Shown: piece by piece, positions 1 to 14,337 of the stretch | Numbering within the stretch: the first letter of the stretch is position 1 | How the letters are laid out: every line of letters starts with the position of its first letter | Assembly: GCF_001625195.1 (NCBI RefSeq) | Contig: NC_054389.1 | Location: 6,444,520-6,508,519 of the forward strand | Source of the DNA: Drechmeria coniospora | Taxonomy: Eukaryota; Ascomycota; Sordariomycetes; Hypocreales; Ophiocordycipitaceae | Length of the DNA: 64,000 nt | Reading direction: 5' to 3' | Program-made: the position numbers and the translations under genes | The notes under the pieces: generated by a model | Database searches by the model: none | The model's input: only the letters and a program-made list of their open reading frames with translations | What the model was told of the DNA's origin: nothing

Positions 1-433
1 GGGAGGGACAGCGGGCCGGTGGCACTCACGTCCATCCGAGGGCAAATCCGAGAGAGGGGTGGCAGTATCGAGAGGCGTAACCGGTGAAGCCGGCGCTGAG
101 GGGCATCCAGGCAGCCATCTCACCGAGACCGGCCATGATGATGAAGACGAGGGAACCGACGAAGGTGTACGAGATGAAGAGCGAGCCGGGGCCGGCCTGG
201 GCGAGGGCCTTGCCGGTGCCGATGATGAGACCGGTGCCGAGGGCGCCACCGATGGCAATCATGGTGATGTGACGAGCCTTGAGACCGCGGTGCAACGACG
301 TATCCTCCGACGTCTCGAGGCCGCGGATATCCGACGTGTCGTAGGCGTCCTTGTGCTGGAAGCTGCCCTTCTCGGCATCGTTGCCGTGGGCGTGGCCGTG
401 CCCATGACGGGCGTGGATGCCATCAGCGTCCAT
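1..433 (-). CDS. Amino-acid permease, N-terminal exon (cut by window edge)
   Basis: First exon of a plasma-membrane amino-acid/H+ symporter of the fungal AAT/YAT family. The exon runs from the ATG at 433 down to 30. A GTGAGT donor follows at 29-24, so the visible coding part is about 134 residues and the remainder of the gene lies left of the window. A hydrophilic, His/Gly-rich N-terminus is followed by the family signature GGALGTGLIIGTGKAL, which starts the first transmembrane helix, and by a second hydrophobic stretch ending in GEMAAWMP. Those motifs identify the family, but substrate specificity cannot be told from the N-terminus. An ATG-less extension upstream of 433 stays open, but the Met at 433 is the first true ATG and gives the usual cytosolic tail. 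Confidence 0.85.
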
Positions 434-3400
434 GCTACGCGACGCCGGCTTGTGCGTTTGGGTGCGGCGGTAAGGTGGAGGAGGGAGGGAAGGCGGATAT
501 GGAGACGCTGCTCGTTGAGATATAGGATGAGAGAGAATACGTAAGAACAGCAGCACGATCGGTCATGGGGGGGGGGAGGAAATTGGAAAAATCCACGGCG
601 GGGTGCGGGATCCTATATAGTCGCCGGGGCACTTGCCTCGACCGTCGACGGGGAAGGTACCTGCCGTTGGTGAAGGGCACAGGCAGCAGGCAGGTACTGC
701 CGGCGGACGGCATCGATACGAGTAAGACGGTCGGTCTCCAAATCGATGCGTCGGACGCCAAGTGCAAACCCCAGGCCGCCGGCGGGGACAAGGGTGGCGG
801 CGGTCCCGCAACGCTAAAAGATGGTGGGCCATCCTGATAGGGTGTGGAGGTGTATTAGTACAAGTGACCGCGCCAGTATACATGAAGCCGCTAGAGGGCC
901 GTTCAGCGCACATGTACCTCGCCACTATTGCGAGGGGTACTGTGTACAAGCATTTTGGTCACGCGACCGGGTGATTGCAGGCATGAGAGGGGGTTGACGG
1001 TCGGTTCCAGGTACGGTGCTCGTTACCTTGGTACAAGAACCTACCTACCTAATACGAGCACATGCCCGGTCCGCATTACGTTGCTGCGAATACATGTAAG
1101 TACATGGCGGTACGGACAGGCGCAAAAGGACATTGGTCCCTCATGGTTAATTTACCGAATCGAACGAAAAGGGTAATACTCGACATCGAGGATGTGGTAG
1201 ACTAGCACGACGGAAAGCGCCACCGAGAATGCTTGTTCTGAAGCCCGTTCCTGGCGCCAGTTCCTTGAGCGGCCTCTCGGCGGCCTCGCCTGTGGGCTTT
1301 TGCCCTTATCTTTCTATCTGCAACCGACTCCCTCGGTCCCGCTGCGCTAGGTGCGTATGTACATGTACATGCACGTTGATAACCGGGAGGTCAAGGTTGG
1401 TTGTAAGAACCAGGTATGCTTATTGTACAAGTACTTACATGGAGGGAACAGGTACAACGGCTGGTACTCCGTACGTACTCTCTCTCCTACCTTGGTGCTT
1501 AAGTACTGTACTTACTGTACACATGCATATGGCAGGCAACATGGGCGTGCGTGTGCATGTACATGCACTCGCATACTTGGATGCACGAGGCAGCAAGTAG
1601 GTGTACTGTACGACGATGTAAGTACTTGGTGCACTTGATGCGCATGCACTGTGGCCCATGTGGTCCGAGCTTTGTCGAACCAAACCAGGTAGAAAGAAGA
1701 GTGCGCTCGAGGCTCCGGCGCGTACATTGTACTAGAGTGCGTCGACGAATGCTTGTACAGGTACACGAGCGAGTGGGCGACGACGGGAGGGGTTTCGGGA
1801 TAAAGGTACACGCGAGACCCTCGAGGTGCTTGTACATGATACAGAGACACATCGGCTCCTACGTTGGACCCTCATGCCTGCTCGCACCCCTGTCGGCTGA
1901 CAAGGTGTTCGATCGCTCCAGCAGGTTGGTTGGGCGTCATGGACAGAACAAGGCCGAGCCGGCTCCAAGTACAACTACAGTACAGTCCAAGTAAAGTACT
2001 TGCATGCACACCTTCTGCCAGCACGCCCGCTGCACTAAAAGCGTGCGGCACATGTGCTGCGCACGCCGTTTGCACCGGGCAGCATGGGCGTGCGCATGGA
2101 GGCTGCCGGTATGCTCGCACGAGTAGGGGAACGGCACCGGGACGAATGGCGCATTGGTCGTTGTAATTGCACGTCCTCGTGAGGCGCCATCGCAGCAACG
2201 CAGCGCTCGGCGCGTGGGGAAGACGGCCTCTTGGCATCATGATCCGGGGTACTCCATCCGTCGCCCGCCGCGGGCGAGGGCCTATTGATAGTTGTTGTCC
2301 TTGGACGAGCCTGACGTATTCGCCTTCATGGCTGAGCCTCCGACCCTCTCGACCGTCATGCCTCTCCGCCGCACGACACCAATTCCCTCAGATTAGCATG
2401 AGGGTTCTCCTCGTACATGTGTTCCTCTCTGCCAGGGGTCCGTCCTGATAAGCCGTCGTCCCACCAGTCCGTCACGGGGATTGGTTCGAGCGAGTCAAGA
2501 ATTTTCTTGCTGTCGGAGGTACGGTGCGAGGTATGGCACGGTACATGCCCTAGTACCATTCCCTCGTTCCTCGCCAACTCGCCTGTCGCTCCCCCTCCCC
2601 CCCCCCTGCCCCCCCTTCCAAGGAGAAGGGGCTGAGCGGGCATTTCTCTCCTCCGCAATGCACTATCATTAGGTGTACCGGCTAGTGCCTCGTTCAACGT
2701 GTGTGCATGAAAGAGCTGGTCGACTCATGCTGACCAGGATGCCCCTAGTGGCATTTTCCCCAGAAATTGCCGCTAAAATGCAACCCTTGTGCCTGGCTCC
2801 CCTCGCTTGGCTCGTTGTTAGTGTGTGGGGAAGCTGATTGGAAACTTTGGCCAGGTTCTCTCGCGCACCTACTTTCTTACTTGCACCTACTCGTATTGCA
2901 TGCACGGTACGTAGCACGAGTGCTTGTAAGTACTTACTTTACAGTACAGTAGGTGTGCGAGCACGGAGCGATACCTGTAACTTGTCGCCTGTCGGCTGGT
3001 GCTGTTTCTTGTACCTGCTGCAACGTGCCTGCTACGCCTAGGCTCACGTAAGTGCCAGTGTGAGCGCGATGTCAAACGCATGTGCTCGCAATAACCGTTA
3101 CAGACAGAAGACGTCACTTCCAACCAGCACCACCGGGCATGCACCCTGGATACGGACAGCATCACGTGCGACGCGACGAAGAGCAAAGGCGAAACCGTCC
3201 GCTTCGCCTTCTGCCTCGCAAGCACGGTTGCAACGCAACCAGCGCAACCATCGCCGCCCGCTGCCAAGGTTAATGTCATGCTTGTCGGGCTTGGGTGTCA
3301 TCAATTAGCGTCAACACGGTGTACTCCGCACCTAGTATTATGGAAATTCACAGTCCGAAGACGGCGCATGCATGTGCTGCGAATTATAAGATTGCGGATG

Positions 3401-5298
3401 ACCAGTTCTCCGTACTTACGGCACTGTACAGTGCATGTAGAGAGTTGGGTCCTTGTGCCGTACAGATACCTGAAGCACGCCTGTGCTTGCGCAGAGGTGT
3501 AGGTACCGGTACGAGCGGGGTCGTGGAGGGATCCAAACACCACCATCTCGTCCTGCGGTGACGGCTGTGTGTGGAGGGGGCCCAGTGTTGGCCTGTTACC
3601 CCATCTCAGCAACGCATACGGAGTACGGAGTATTACATACGAGTTGCACCCCAAGATCAGCACGTGCACGGCGACACGAACATGGGCCCATGCCGGGAAA
3701 CGATCCCCGGCCGCGTCCTTAATCGTACTTGTATGCTTCTTTTACGTACCCGACATGTTTCAAGAAGATCATCGACAGATCCGATCGATATTGATGCCCT
3801 ATCTAGTATACGGAGTACACGCACGCAAGTACCTCTATGTAGGCATCTGTCGTCCGATCGCCACGGCCAGCGGATAGATCCCATAGCCACATCCACAGCA
3901 GCCCTCCTGATGGCGTGCGCCGAACGGTACTAACTTGATGAATGCGTTGATGCTCGCTGGCTGCGTAGTAAAAAAGTGGCATTGCATGTGCTTCCATCCG
4001 GCACGCCCAAGCTGGCGCTTCGCCCAGACTCGCCCACGAACTGTCGAGGTAAGGGACCGCATAAGTGCCATCGCACGAGTGGTAGCCCATCACGTGCAAG
4101 CTCCGGTCGGCGCTGGTCGCTGCAAGAAACTCTCGGGGTGGCATGCCGAGTATGAACCAGAGGCCGCCCGCCGAACTGGCACGTGCCCACCCGTGCGTCG
4201 AGGCTGAAACCTAGCACCCTCTCCAGGTCCTCCGGCTGGCTCTAGCACACCAGCCGTACCTCGACGTCATCGCCGTCGGTTCAGCCCTCGTCGGCATCGA
4301 GCCCGCACCCCATCGACGCGTCGACGTCATCGACGTGTAGACGCCATCGTTTATGGGTGTCATGGTGATTGGGAGCGGCGCAGCTCATGGCACGAGTCTG
4401 GAAGGCAGGTCGGGTAGGCGCTGTCGCTGTCGCGCGCCGACTCTGTACGCCAAGGTGATGATAGGGCACGCTCGCTGGAAGGTGGTACGGGACAGGTGCC
4501 AATGTGCGTCTGACCGGGAATGGATGCATGTCCTTGTCGTCGTCGTCGTCGTCGTCGTCGTCGTCTTGTGAGAGTGGTCATGATGAGATGCCCGGCTCCC
4601 GTATTCATTGACAATTTCGATGGCGTGGACGAGGCCAGCCATGGTGACGAGTGATGCCACGGCGGTGGCGGCAGCAGTACATTTCATTGCTGTCATGGGA
4701 ACAGGCATGTACGATACTGAAGGCCCCGTGCCTGCAGTCCTGCATGTTTTGTTTTGCACGCTCAAAATCACAATCTCCTCCACGTGTCGTTGGGCTTCGC
4801 CTCCGGCAGAATCCCACGCAGCCGCCATCGTCCCATGCTCTCACTTCTCACTTCTGGCATCGAAACGGCGCATCAACTCCTCGCTCTCGGATGGGCGATG
4901 GCATGGGTGGGTCTGCGCCGTCGGGGAAGCCGCATCAGCCCTGGTGCATTTTTCGTCGGGGCGACGCCATTGGGAGTGTGTGCATGCCCACGGCACCAAT
5001 GCACATTCTTGGGCTCGCGCTTCGAGGGCGTGAGGGTGCAAATAACATGGCGAGGCAAGGTACCAGGACTCAGGGCCCTGCAAGGCCGGCTCGGTGTGTC
5101 GGATCGACCGGTGCAGACATGGGTAGCTGGCCTTGCCTGCAGGTTGGCATTTCATCGAGCAGAAAGGAGAGATCCGCTGGAGCCAGTGTCTCCCAGGAGC
5201 CGCCGTCCGACACGTAGTCCGAGGTGGAAGGATGACTTGGCGAGGATGGGAGGGTTAAGCGGGCGACCGTTGTCGATGCTCGGCAGAGGCCCCACGGT
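434..5298. other. Gene-poor intergenic region, 4.9 kb
   Basis: No convincing gene is seen. The open frames here have no recognisable domain and overlap each other on both strands. The stretch is rich in GTAC-containing words (TACTCCGTA near 1465 and direct copies near 3618 and 3809), in CATGTACA-type alternating words around 1350-1850, and holds a (GTC)10 microsatellite at 4536-4565. The first few hundred bases should contain the permease promoter. Confidence 0.6.
4536..4565 (+). repeat. (GTC)10 microsatellite
   Basis: Ten uninterrupted GTC units in intergenic DNA. They produce a polythreonine or polyvaline run in spurious open frames on either strand. Confidence 0.95.
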
Positions 5299-5962
5299 TC
5301 ATGCCGCTGGGGGCTGCGGGTTGTTGCCGACCGTCTTGTACAGTTCTCGCAGTTCAAACTCTTCGTGTCCCCCTTCCGGTATCTCGCCCACGACTCGGGC
5401 CGGCTGGCCGGCGACGATGGAGAAGCTGGGTATGACCATGAAGGGCGGGACAACGGTGCCGTCGAGAACCTTGACGTAATCCTTGATGAGGGCAAACTCG
5501 TTTATGGTGCAGCCCTTGCCGATGTGGACGTGACTGCCCACCGTGGCCGCTTGGACGACGGTCCCCTGGCCGACGAAGACGTGATCGCCGAGCCGCAGCG
5601 GCATGTAGGTGAAGACGCCCTTGTAGAGCCTGCCGGGCGGACGCAGGTGGGCGCCCTTGGCAAGGAAGCAGTAGCGGCCGATGGCGACGGCGGTGTTGCT
5701 GGCGGGCGCCGAGGCGCCGCCGCTTCCGGAGAGGGCGGCGGTTCGGACGAGGTCGCCACGGATCATGACTTCGGGCTGGATGACGGTCTTGCCACCGAGC
5801 ATGATGTTTTGCGTGCCGACGAGAATGGCCTTGCGAGAGACCTTGTTCCCTGTATCCTGCGAGCTCAGGTCAGCTCAAGTCCGGTCATGATCAGCAATTG
5901 GACAAGGTGCTCGTGGCACGCACCGTCTCGATGTACTCTCCCTTGGCCGGACGACGCGACAT
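5299..5962 (-). CDS. DCTN5: Dynactin p25 subunit (DCTN5 family)
   Basis: Subunit of the pointed-end complex of dynactin, which links dynein to cargo, notably early endosomes in hyphae. Two exons: 5924-5962 (13 codons, MSRRPAKGEYIET) and 5299-5856. A GTGCGT donor and a GCAG acceptor bound the 67-nt intron, and the join reads on as DTGNKVSRKAILVG, as expected for the family. The product is 198 residues. The body is a left-handed beta-helix of hexapeptide repeats with spaced I/V/L residues (NIMLGGKTVIQPEVMIRGD, then GRYCFLAKG, GDHVFVGQGTVV, GSHVHIGKGCTI). It closes with the family's VPPFMVIPSFSIVAGQPARVVGEIPE segment and an acidic tail. A short Gly/Ala/Ser loop (about residues 58-68) looks lineage-specific. 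It has no close partner nearby. Confidence 0.93.
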
Positions 5963-8522
5963 TGTCGATGCTGGCACGAGCACGAACTGCGAGCGCCGTG
6001 CGAGTTCCAGATGGGTGGAAGATGGAGCATTCCCAACCCCCGTTGTTGATTGCTGATCGACGAGTCGCCTAGGACGGGCACAAGCGGGCAGGGCAGTTCG
6101 TCGTCGGCTCGCAGCCTGTGCACCTTACGAGCACGCGTGCCGTACGGAGCAAGCAATAATTAGTTAATTACTGTACAGTAAGTACTTGAGTCGGTTTGGC
6201 GGGGATGAGCAATTTGTGGCTTGGGGGGTAATAAGTACGTACCGCTCGGCAATTGTGCAGGCGCGGCTCGCATGTCGCCCGTTCCGCAGCGGGCCAGACT
6301 ACCCTAGACCCGCCAGCGAGGATTTGTGACTGGCTCCACGAGTGCACTTGCTCACGATGTTACGTACTTGGGTGTGCCTGCACGGAGTGCCTCACACCGC
6401 TTTCTCGTGGCATCAGCCATATAGTTTTCTTGAAATCTCCCATACTGGCAGCCTTGTGCGTCGGGTTGACGCTGGGCCTAGTGGAAATACTTTTACGGAG
6501 TACATGATGCCATCATGCCGGCTGCTCCTTGTGCACCTATATTTAGGCATTGCATAAGCTGAAGAGATCGTACGGTGTTCTCCCGCAGCGCTCACGCTGC
6601 GCAGTACTTTGTTCTCACCAGTGGCGATTCGTCAATCCGCCGTGGGCGAAGCATACAATTACGGCCCGAGGGAGCCAAAACCTAGCAAGGAGTACGGATA
6701 CTGGCTTCCCGAGATTGTTCTTTTTGGGAAGAATTGCCTTCATTTTATCGTGCCCCTGCACGCTCCGGAGCCGATACTTTTCTCCGCATAGGTGAGCAGT
6801 AACCGATTTGACTGAGCCGTAGTCGATGGCCAGTGCGGTCGGAGGAAGCCGGCTGAAACATTGCTCTGCAGGCTGCAGCGTTGACAGGGTCGCGAACCAA
6901 CGAAACAGAATATGACGCATTCGCCGCCGTAGAAGAAATGAAGGACCAAAGCGTGATGTCAGGAGGTTGGGTACGCCACGAGATGGAACAATGGACCCCG
7001 CGGCACTTGCTGCTATGGGCTATAGTGAAGTACTGTACGCTTTGTTTAGGTACCTAGTAGCTATTCTGCCGCTGCAAAGCCTGCCTGTTCGTGGCTGGTG
7101 GGCGGGAAGCTGTGGTGGCTTTGGTTCTCAAGGCCTTCTAACGCGCGTCATTCTTACATGCACCTGCACCTACAGGCTACCGCCGTACAAGTACATCTGC
7201 AAGTACGTCCAAATACCTACTGTAGGTTCTCCGTACATGTAAACTCACTTGCTTGCAGACATGCACGCACGTCCTCACTTGCATGTACGTGCAGGTCCTC
7301 ATATCATCGGATTGCCTGCTCCACCTAACCCTGTCCCGTATCATGTTTCTCTACCGGGGCCTGCCCTGCCAGTCTGCCTCTCCATCTCCGCGATGGAGGA
7401 CTCGGCTTGCGAGCTCGACATCGTACAGGTACTCGTACGTATATGACACGACCACGCTGACTTTTTACCTACTGCTTGCATGCCTGCTGCTGACACTTAC
7501 TCCTCATCATATACAGCACCCATGTGCGTACGGTCGTGCACCAGCTGCTTTCCCTTTCCCTGGACAGGGCAGCCGGCGGTGAGGACCAGAAGCCGCCAGG
7601 CTGAGCTCACCGTTCGACGTCACACGGACTGGCCGAGAGCGAGAGAGAGAAAGCCGTCCTTGGGTCATCCTTCGTCCCTCTGTGTACCGACAGCTGGTGC
7701 CTTGCTCCATCCAGTGAAAACTGACGATTCCATCGGGCGAATCGAACTATACCCGCGCCTGTACCGCCGGCGCGATGCTGCTGGCGATTAGGACGAATCA
7801 TGAGCGTGCATTGCGGCCAACTCTCCGACTCTCCGAACGAAGCAGGTGACGAGGCGAGGCGAGGCGAGGCTCACGATGGCGGCCACCACCCCCACACGGA
7901 AGTGGCTGCAACCCCCCGGTTGCACAAGCTTGCAAGCATGCACGAGTCATTGGTCGCTTCCTCAACACCGTCCATGGGCTCGTACGTGCTTGACGTACAG
8001 AGTACAACTACACATCCGCCATGGAGGCTCTGTCCGTCTCTCGATGGATTCGAGCCCCCCCCTTCACCACGTCCACCGTCGGCCGCTCACACTGCTCGGG
8101 CATCCCCTGCCCTGCCCACAGGTCCCCGGAATTCTTCGCTGTCCCCTCCCCGATTAAGGCCTCCTCTGTATGCTGCCAGCGAGACTTGGTGTCGTTGCTT
8201 ACTTCCTAGCCACTTTACTCTGCTTCCGGAAAACCTCACCAGTTCCGAGTTCCACTCACGCACGGGCTCCTGCATGCCGCCAGAGGGAGATCTCTAAGCG
8301 CCGAGGCGGATGCACCACTACCGACTAGTCCCCTTCCCATGCCTACCATTCTATTCTTGTCGTCGAGTCGAGACGAGGCCTGACTTTGGCCGCTCTGATG
8401 CCCAAGCCAGCATCTGTACGTATATATGTACATGGAACTTCGTCAACATCTTGATGCCTCTCCACGGCCCCCGTCCGGCGGAAGATCTACATCTGCATCT
8501 CAGCTTCGTTCCGCCAGCCACC
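5963..8522. other. Intergenic region, 2.6 kb
   Basis: No gene recognised. It contains scattered GTAC-rich words (for example ACGGAGTAC near 6495), a (GAGGC)4 run at 7851-7870, and a CATGCACG/CATGTACG-rich patch around 7240-7300. The promoter of p25 and that of the DUF3455 gene must lie at the two ends. Confidence 0.6.
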
Positions 8523-9373
8523 ATGTTCGCCACGGCAGTCCTGCTCCTCCTCGTCGCTTCTACAGCCTGTTCCACCGCCGTGCCGATCTGTGATACACCG
8601 ACAGGCGGCGAGACGCCTGTGCTACCGCAGACGGGAACCGGTAGGTGCAGCTGAAGTGGCTCCCACCCCGTCTCTGTGTTCCGTGGAAGAGGAAGGAAAG
8701 GAATTGACTCCCAATGTGCTCGCTAGCCAGGAACCTGCCTGCCCCTCCGCCGGATGTCACTCTCAAGAAAATAGTGCTAGGCTTTGGCATTCAGAATTAC
8801 ACATGTGCCACCGTCGGCGGTAGTGCTGACGCCGCCGGCGCCCTCGCCATGCTATACGATGTATCCGCCTTGTACCCGGGCCAGGGCCACGAGTCGCTCT
8901 CTCCGAGGGGGTTCGAAAGCCTCACCGGCTGGGCCCTCCGGAACCACAAGGTTCCTCTGAACCTGAACAAGTCCGCGGCCGGTCGCGTCGAGCCGACATC
9001 TCCGGGCGCCTCGACCACCCGACCCTTCCCGGCCGATGCTCCTCTGAGGCTCCCAGGGATGAAGGCCCTGCCCTTCCTCGGCCATCATTACTTCGACTCC
9101 AACGGCATACCCGTCTTTGTCCTCGACCGCGGCAGGATCAAGCTCTCGGCCACGAAACTGGCCATGGTAGACGCCCCCAAGAGAGCATCCAAGGGACCGG
9201 AGGGCACCGGTGCCGTGAGCTGGCTCTTCCTAGGATCGAAGCAGGGCACCGCCGCTGTTGGTGCCAAGTTTGTCTACCGCGTCTTCACCGCCGGAGGCGT
9301 CAGCCATGGCTGCGGCAAGGCGGCCGGCCAGGACAGCACAAGCTACACGGCCATGTACTGGTTCTACGGCTAG
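8523..9373 (+). CDS. Secreted DUF3455-family protein
   Basis: Two exons, 8523-8640 and 8727-9373, give 254 residues. The donor GTAGGT and the acceptor CTAG restore the frame (phase 1). The N-terminus is a classical signal peptide (MFATAVLLLLVASTACSTA), so the product is probably extracellular or wall-associated. The mature part opens with LPAPPPDVTLKKIVLGFGIQNYTC and ends with an SHGCGKAAGQDSTSYTAMYWFYG-like stretch, both typical of the fungal DUF3455 family. Members are often mislabelled malate dehydrogenase in databases, but no Rossmann GxGxxG dehydrogenase motif is visible here. The biochemical function is unknown. The acceptor three codons later (CCAG) would break the frame, so CTAG was preferred. 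Confidence 0.85.
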
Positions 9374-10438
9374 CTAGCAGAAGGCATCCGGACCACCGGC
9401 TCGCCCGCAGTTGGAGCGTACCTCCAGAGCCGCATGCACATACACCCGGCAATTTTCCATTCTTGTTTACTCTCCCCTTTAAGCCTCCCCCTTTTTGCCC
9501 TATTGTCCTGGGTCCCGGCAAAATGTATATGGAACAGGAGTCATGACAGGACGGCGAGGCACCCCGAATGCATTGTGAGGTGCGAATTGGATAGGGGATT
9601 CCCGCCTTTGTGCCCAGCTGCATGCTCGTGTAGGCGCCTGCGTCGATGCTACCCACGGCACCGATGCGTTCGTTGGCCGAATGGCTGTGCATTTGGGAAA
9701 TAAAGTACGCCAACAACCACGCCACGTTGTATTACCCCGAGCTGCGAATTTTTCATGCATCATGTACGTATACGTGTACGTGTTTGTGTAGACGAATTAT
9801 ACTATTTAATTACTTGCAACCCTGTGCGAATGCATGGTCAAGCCGTTGGAGAGGCCATGTTTCGCGACCGCCTCGTTACTTCCTAGCAGCTGTGACAAGC
9901 CAGCACCTCGTCGAGGAGCTTAATCAGTAGTCCCTGGGGTTTGCATGAATACTACAGGTTCTTGCACGAACACGAATTCTAGAGAACCAATATGAGTGGC
10001 AGACACATTCACCCTGATATAGGTCCGTAGTAATAGGTACTGCCAAGTCTAGTAGATAGTGTGGTTACGTACCTACGTACAAGTACGTCGGCAGGTACAA
10101 GGAGAAGGCGAAATGAAGGTAGGAGTGAGTACAAATAAGTAAGTAGGTAGGTACGGAGCAGGAGCCAGGCGGAGCGAGGCTAGTAGTGAGAGGATCGTAT
10201 CCAAATCATCCTCGTCACAGACGCTCATTTCCGTCAGCCGCAACGCCCTGACGCCCGTCACCCGTGGTCCGTAAACGGGCCAGGCGACGTACGTTTTCGT
10301 CATCAACACGCTCATCACGCTCAAAACGACGCCCGATGGCGGACCCAATGATGGAATCTCGACCATTCCATTCTTGCTGGTGTGCGCATGGGTCCTTGAC
10401 GCGCTCGACCTAGCGAACGGCATCTTGCAACGTCTCAT
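9374..10438. other. Intergenic region between DUF3455 gene and MAP kinase
   Basis: No gene recognised. This is the 3' side of both convergent neighbours and contains GTAC/TAGGTAGG-rich patches near 10040-10160. A 121-codon minus-strand frame next to the kinase stop has no recognisable domain and is probably 3' UTR. Confidence 0.6.
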
Positions 10439-12124
<1,686 letters not shown>

Positions 12125-13726
12125 GGCAGGTTGCGGGCGGCGCGGCGCCTGGTGTCTTTTCGCGCGGGGTCGACGAGATTCAATCCAAATCGAAGCTTAT
12201 CGCGGCGAGCGACAGCCTCCTTCGATGGAGAGGCGGGGAACGGTGCGGCAAGGCGGGAAGCGGCACGGCAAGGATGCCTGTAGGTGGGATTCCGGAGCGG
12301 AAAAGGCAGTGGCGACGATGAAAGACCGGCCGCAGCAGCACGGAGGACGATGGGACAAGAATCACAGCTGCTTGAAGCAATGGATGATGTGATGATGGAT
12401 GGGCGGGCGTTGCCGAAGAGGGGAGGGGACAGCAGTCGATTGATTGCAAGTACGTACCTTGGGAGATGCAACGTTCGAACCCAAGGTTCTCGTAGCGTAC
12501 TGTACTTTGTTCGCTTGCTGCAGGTTCATGTACACCCTGTCAATGACATGTGTAAGTACTTGTACACTGGGTGGGTAGCTTGGTGGGTGCCGAGGAGGTG
12601 TATCACTACATCTCGTACTTATGCCAACATGTACATGTACGGGGCTGCGAGCCTGCAACGGCATTCGCCTGCTTCCAACTGCTCCCAGCTATGACCAACC
12701 TAAGTACTTACGCCCAGCTAGCGCCACATGCCCCGCAGTGACCAGCGATGGGGACAAGCAAGCAAGCTAGCCAGCTAGCACAGTGCGTCGTCGCCACCTG
12801 TACCAACAACATCCTCCTCCGAAATTCTTGCCGAGACCGTCTCCTCTTGTCTGATGACGAGCGAACGAGACGATTTGACCACTTTCGTGCTGACAGTGCA
12901 GGGTACTTGCACGGCGTCTCGCATAGTCTGTGAGACGATGGACGAGCGATGTGGATGTGACTGCGAAAACCAGGTCCGACACAGGAGCGGCAAAAGCCAA
13001 GCGAAACCCCTCCACGAGCAGGATTACGCGATTCCTCGTAAACCTGCGGATACATGGGGCCACACATTTCATCGTACCAAGCCCCATGCAAACCGCTCGG
13101 TGTAATGCTCATTCCTCAGGTCGTCCTCGAGCCTCAGTCATCGGCCGTGAGCCAGCAGCGCTGGACAGTTTGAATCCGTGTCCTCGACCCTCGCGAGACC
13201 TCGGCGGCCGTCGTGTTGCGCCCTCGATGCCACCCTTTCGTTTCTCGACACCCCTTGCGCTCGTCCTCCGTCTGATCTCACCTGGCTGCCACACAGACGT
13301 ATCCGTAGGGCTGAAGCTGACAAGATTGGCGCGTTGGCGAGAAGCTGCCGCCTACCTGACATCTAAGTAGGTAGTATTACGCTGCCCCGTACGCTGATGC
13401 TTGCAGGTGTGCGGAGTGCGGAGTATGGTGTGCCGAGTACATATGCACTGATTACGACCTACCTCGTACTATCCACAATGCATCACGAGTAATCTGCTCG
13501 CACGAGTCTGACGGCGAGCACCCTGTTCAGTCCTATGACATTCGTCACTTTTGGGCAGTCTATGCAAGTATCCCTCTCGTATGGAGCGTAGGGGTGACGT
13601 GTTTGAAACGAGGCATGTGCATGCACTGACGGAAACACGCATGGCCTGAATCCATCTCACCTCGCCGAAGCTCGCGCGTCCAAGCCGACCTCATGAGAAG
13701 GGGCCAACCGACCGCTCATCCATCCG
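12125..13726. other. Intergenic region upstream of the MAP kinase
   Basis: No gene recognised. The 5' leader and promoter of the kinase should occupy the left part. Frames of up to 146 codons near 12930-13370 have no recognisable motif. A GGAGTGCGGAGTATG variant of the GTAC-type motif occurs near 13410. Confidence 0.6.
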
Positions 13727-14337
13727 TCACTCGCCCACCACCTCGTTGAGGAAATTGTTTGCGAAGCGTGAGCATTGTTCAAACGCCTTCTCGAACCCGT
13801 CCCGTCCGCCGTAGTAAGGGTCCTCGACCACCTCGCCCTTCTTGCCTCCGGCGAAGTCGCCAAACAGCATCAGCTTCGCCTTGCTGTTTGCGTTACCGCG
13901 CTGCAGCCGCTGCAGGTCCGACAGGTTCGACCGATCCATGGCAAAGATGTAGTCAAATTTTTCAAAGTCGCTCGTCAGAAACTGCATCCGTCAGTCGCTC
14001 TGTCCAACAGTGGACTCGGGGGACGCTCACCTTCCGCGCTCGGTGGCGGTAGTCAGTGATGCCGTTGTCCTCGAGCGTGGACATGGTCCGCGAGTCGGGC
14101 TCATCACCCGTGTGATAGGCAGCTGTCGTCAAGAATTCGTCTCCGTCAGCCTCGGTCGTCAGCCTCGAGGAAAGCGGCCGATCGAGGCTACCAACCCGTT
14201 CCGCAAGAGTCTACTCGTCCAATCTTGTCCTTGTACCGCGCATCCTTGGCCAGATGCTGAAAAATACCCTCGGCCATGGTCGATCGGCAGATGTTGCCTA
14301 GGCACACGAACAGAACAGAGACTGGCTCCGCCATCAT
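13727..14337 (-). CDS. LTP1: Low-molecular-weight protein tyrosine phosphatase (Ltp1)
   Basis: Cytosolic phosphatase that hydrolyses phosphotyrosine and small aryl phosphates. Three exons, 14196-14337, 14031-14122 and 13727-13981, give 162 residues, the usual family length. The P-loop VCLGNICRS sits at the N-terminus, with nucleophile Cys12 and phosphate-binding Arg18. The general-acid motif DPYYGG lies in the last third. Between them come the family segments [13 protein letters not shown] and [12 protein letters not shown]. Two ATGs stand in tandem at 14337 and 14334; either could be used and they differ by one Met. Introns of 73 and 49 nt have donors GTTGGT and GTGAGC. No functional link to its neighbours is visible. 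Confidence 0.95.

Noticed and set aside
4754..5479. 241-codon plus-strand frame left of the dynactin gene
   Set aside because: No domain, Arg-rich, and its end overlaps the p25 coding exon on the other strand.
5365..6072. 235-codon plus-strand frame over the dynactin gene
   Set aside because: Antisense to the p25 exons; its Asp/Gly/Glu-rich sequence is the complement of a GC-rich coding region.
12930..13370. 146-codon frame upstream of the MAP kinase
   Set aside because: No recognisable motif and mixed with equally long frames on the other strand.
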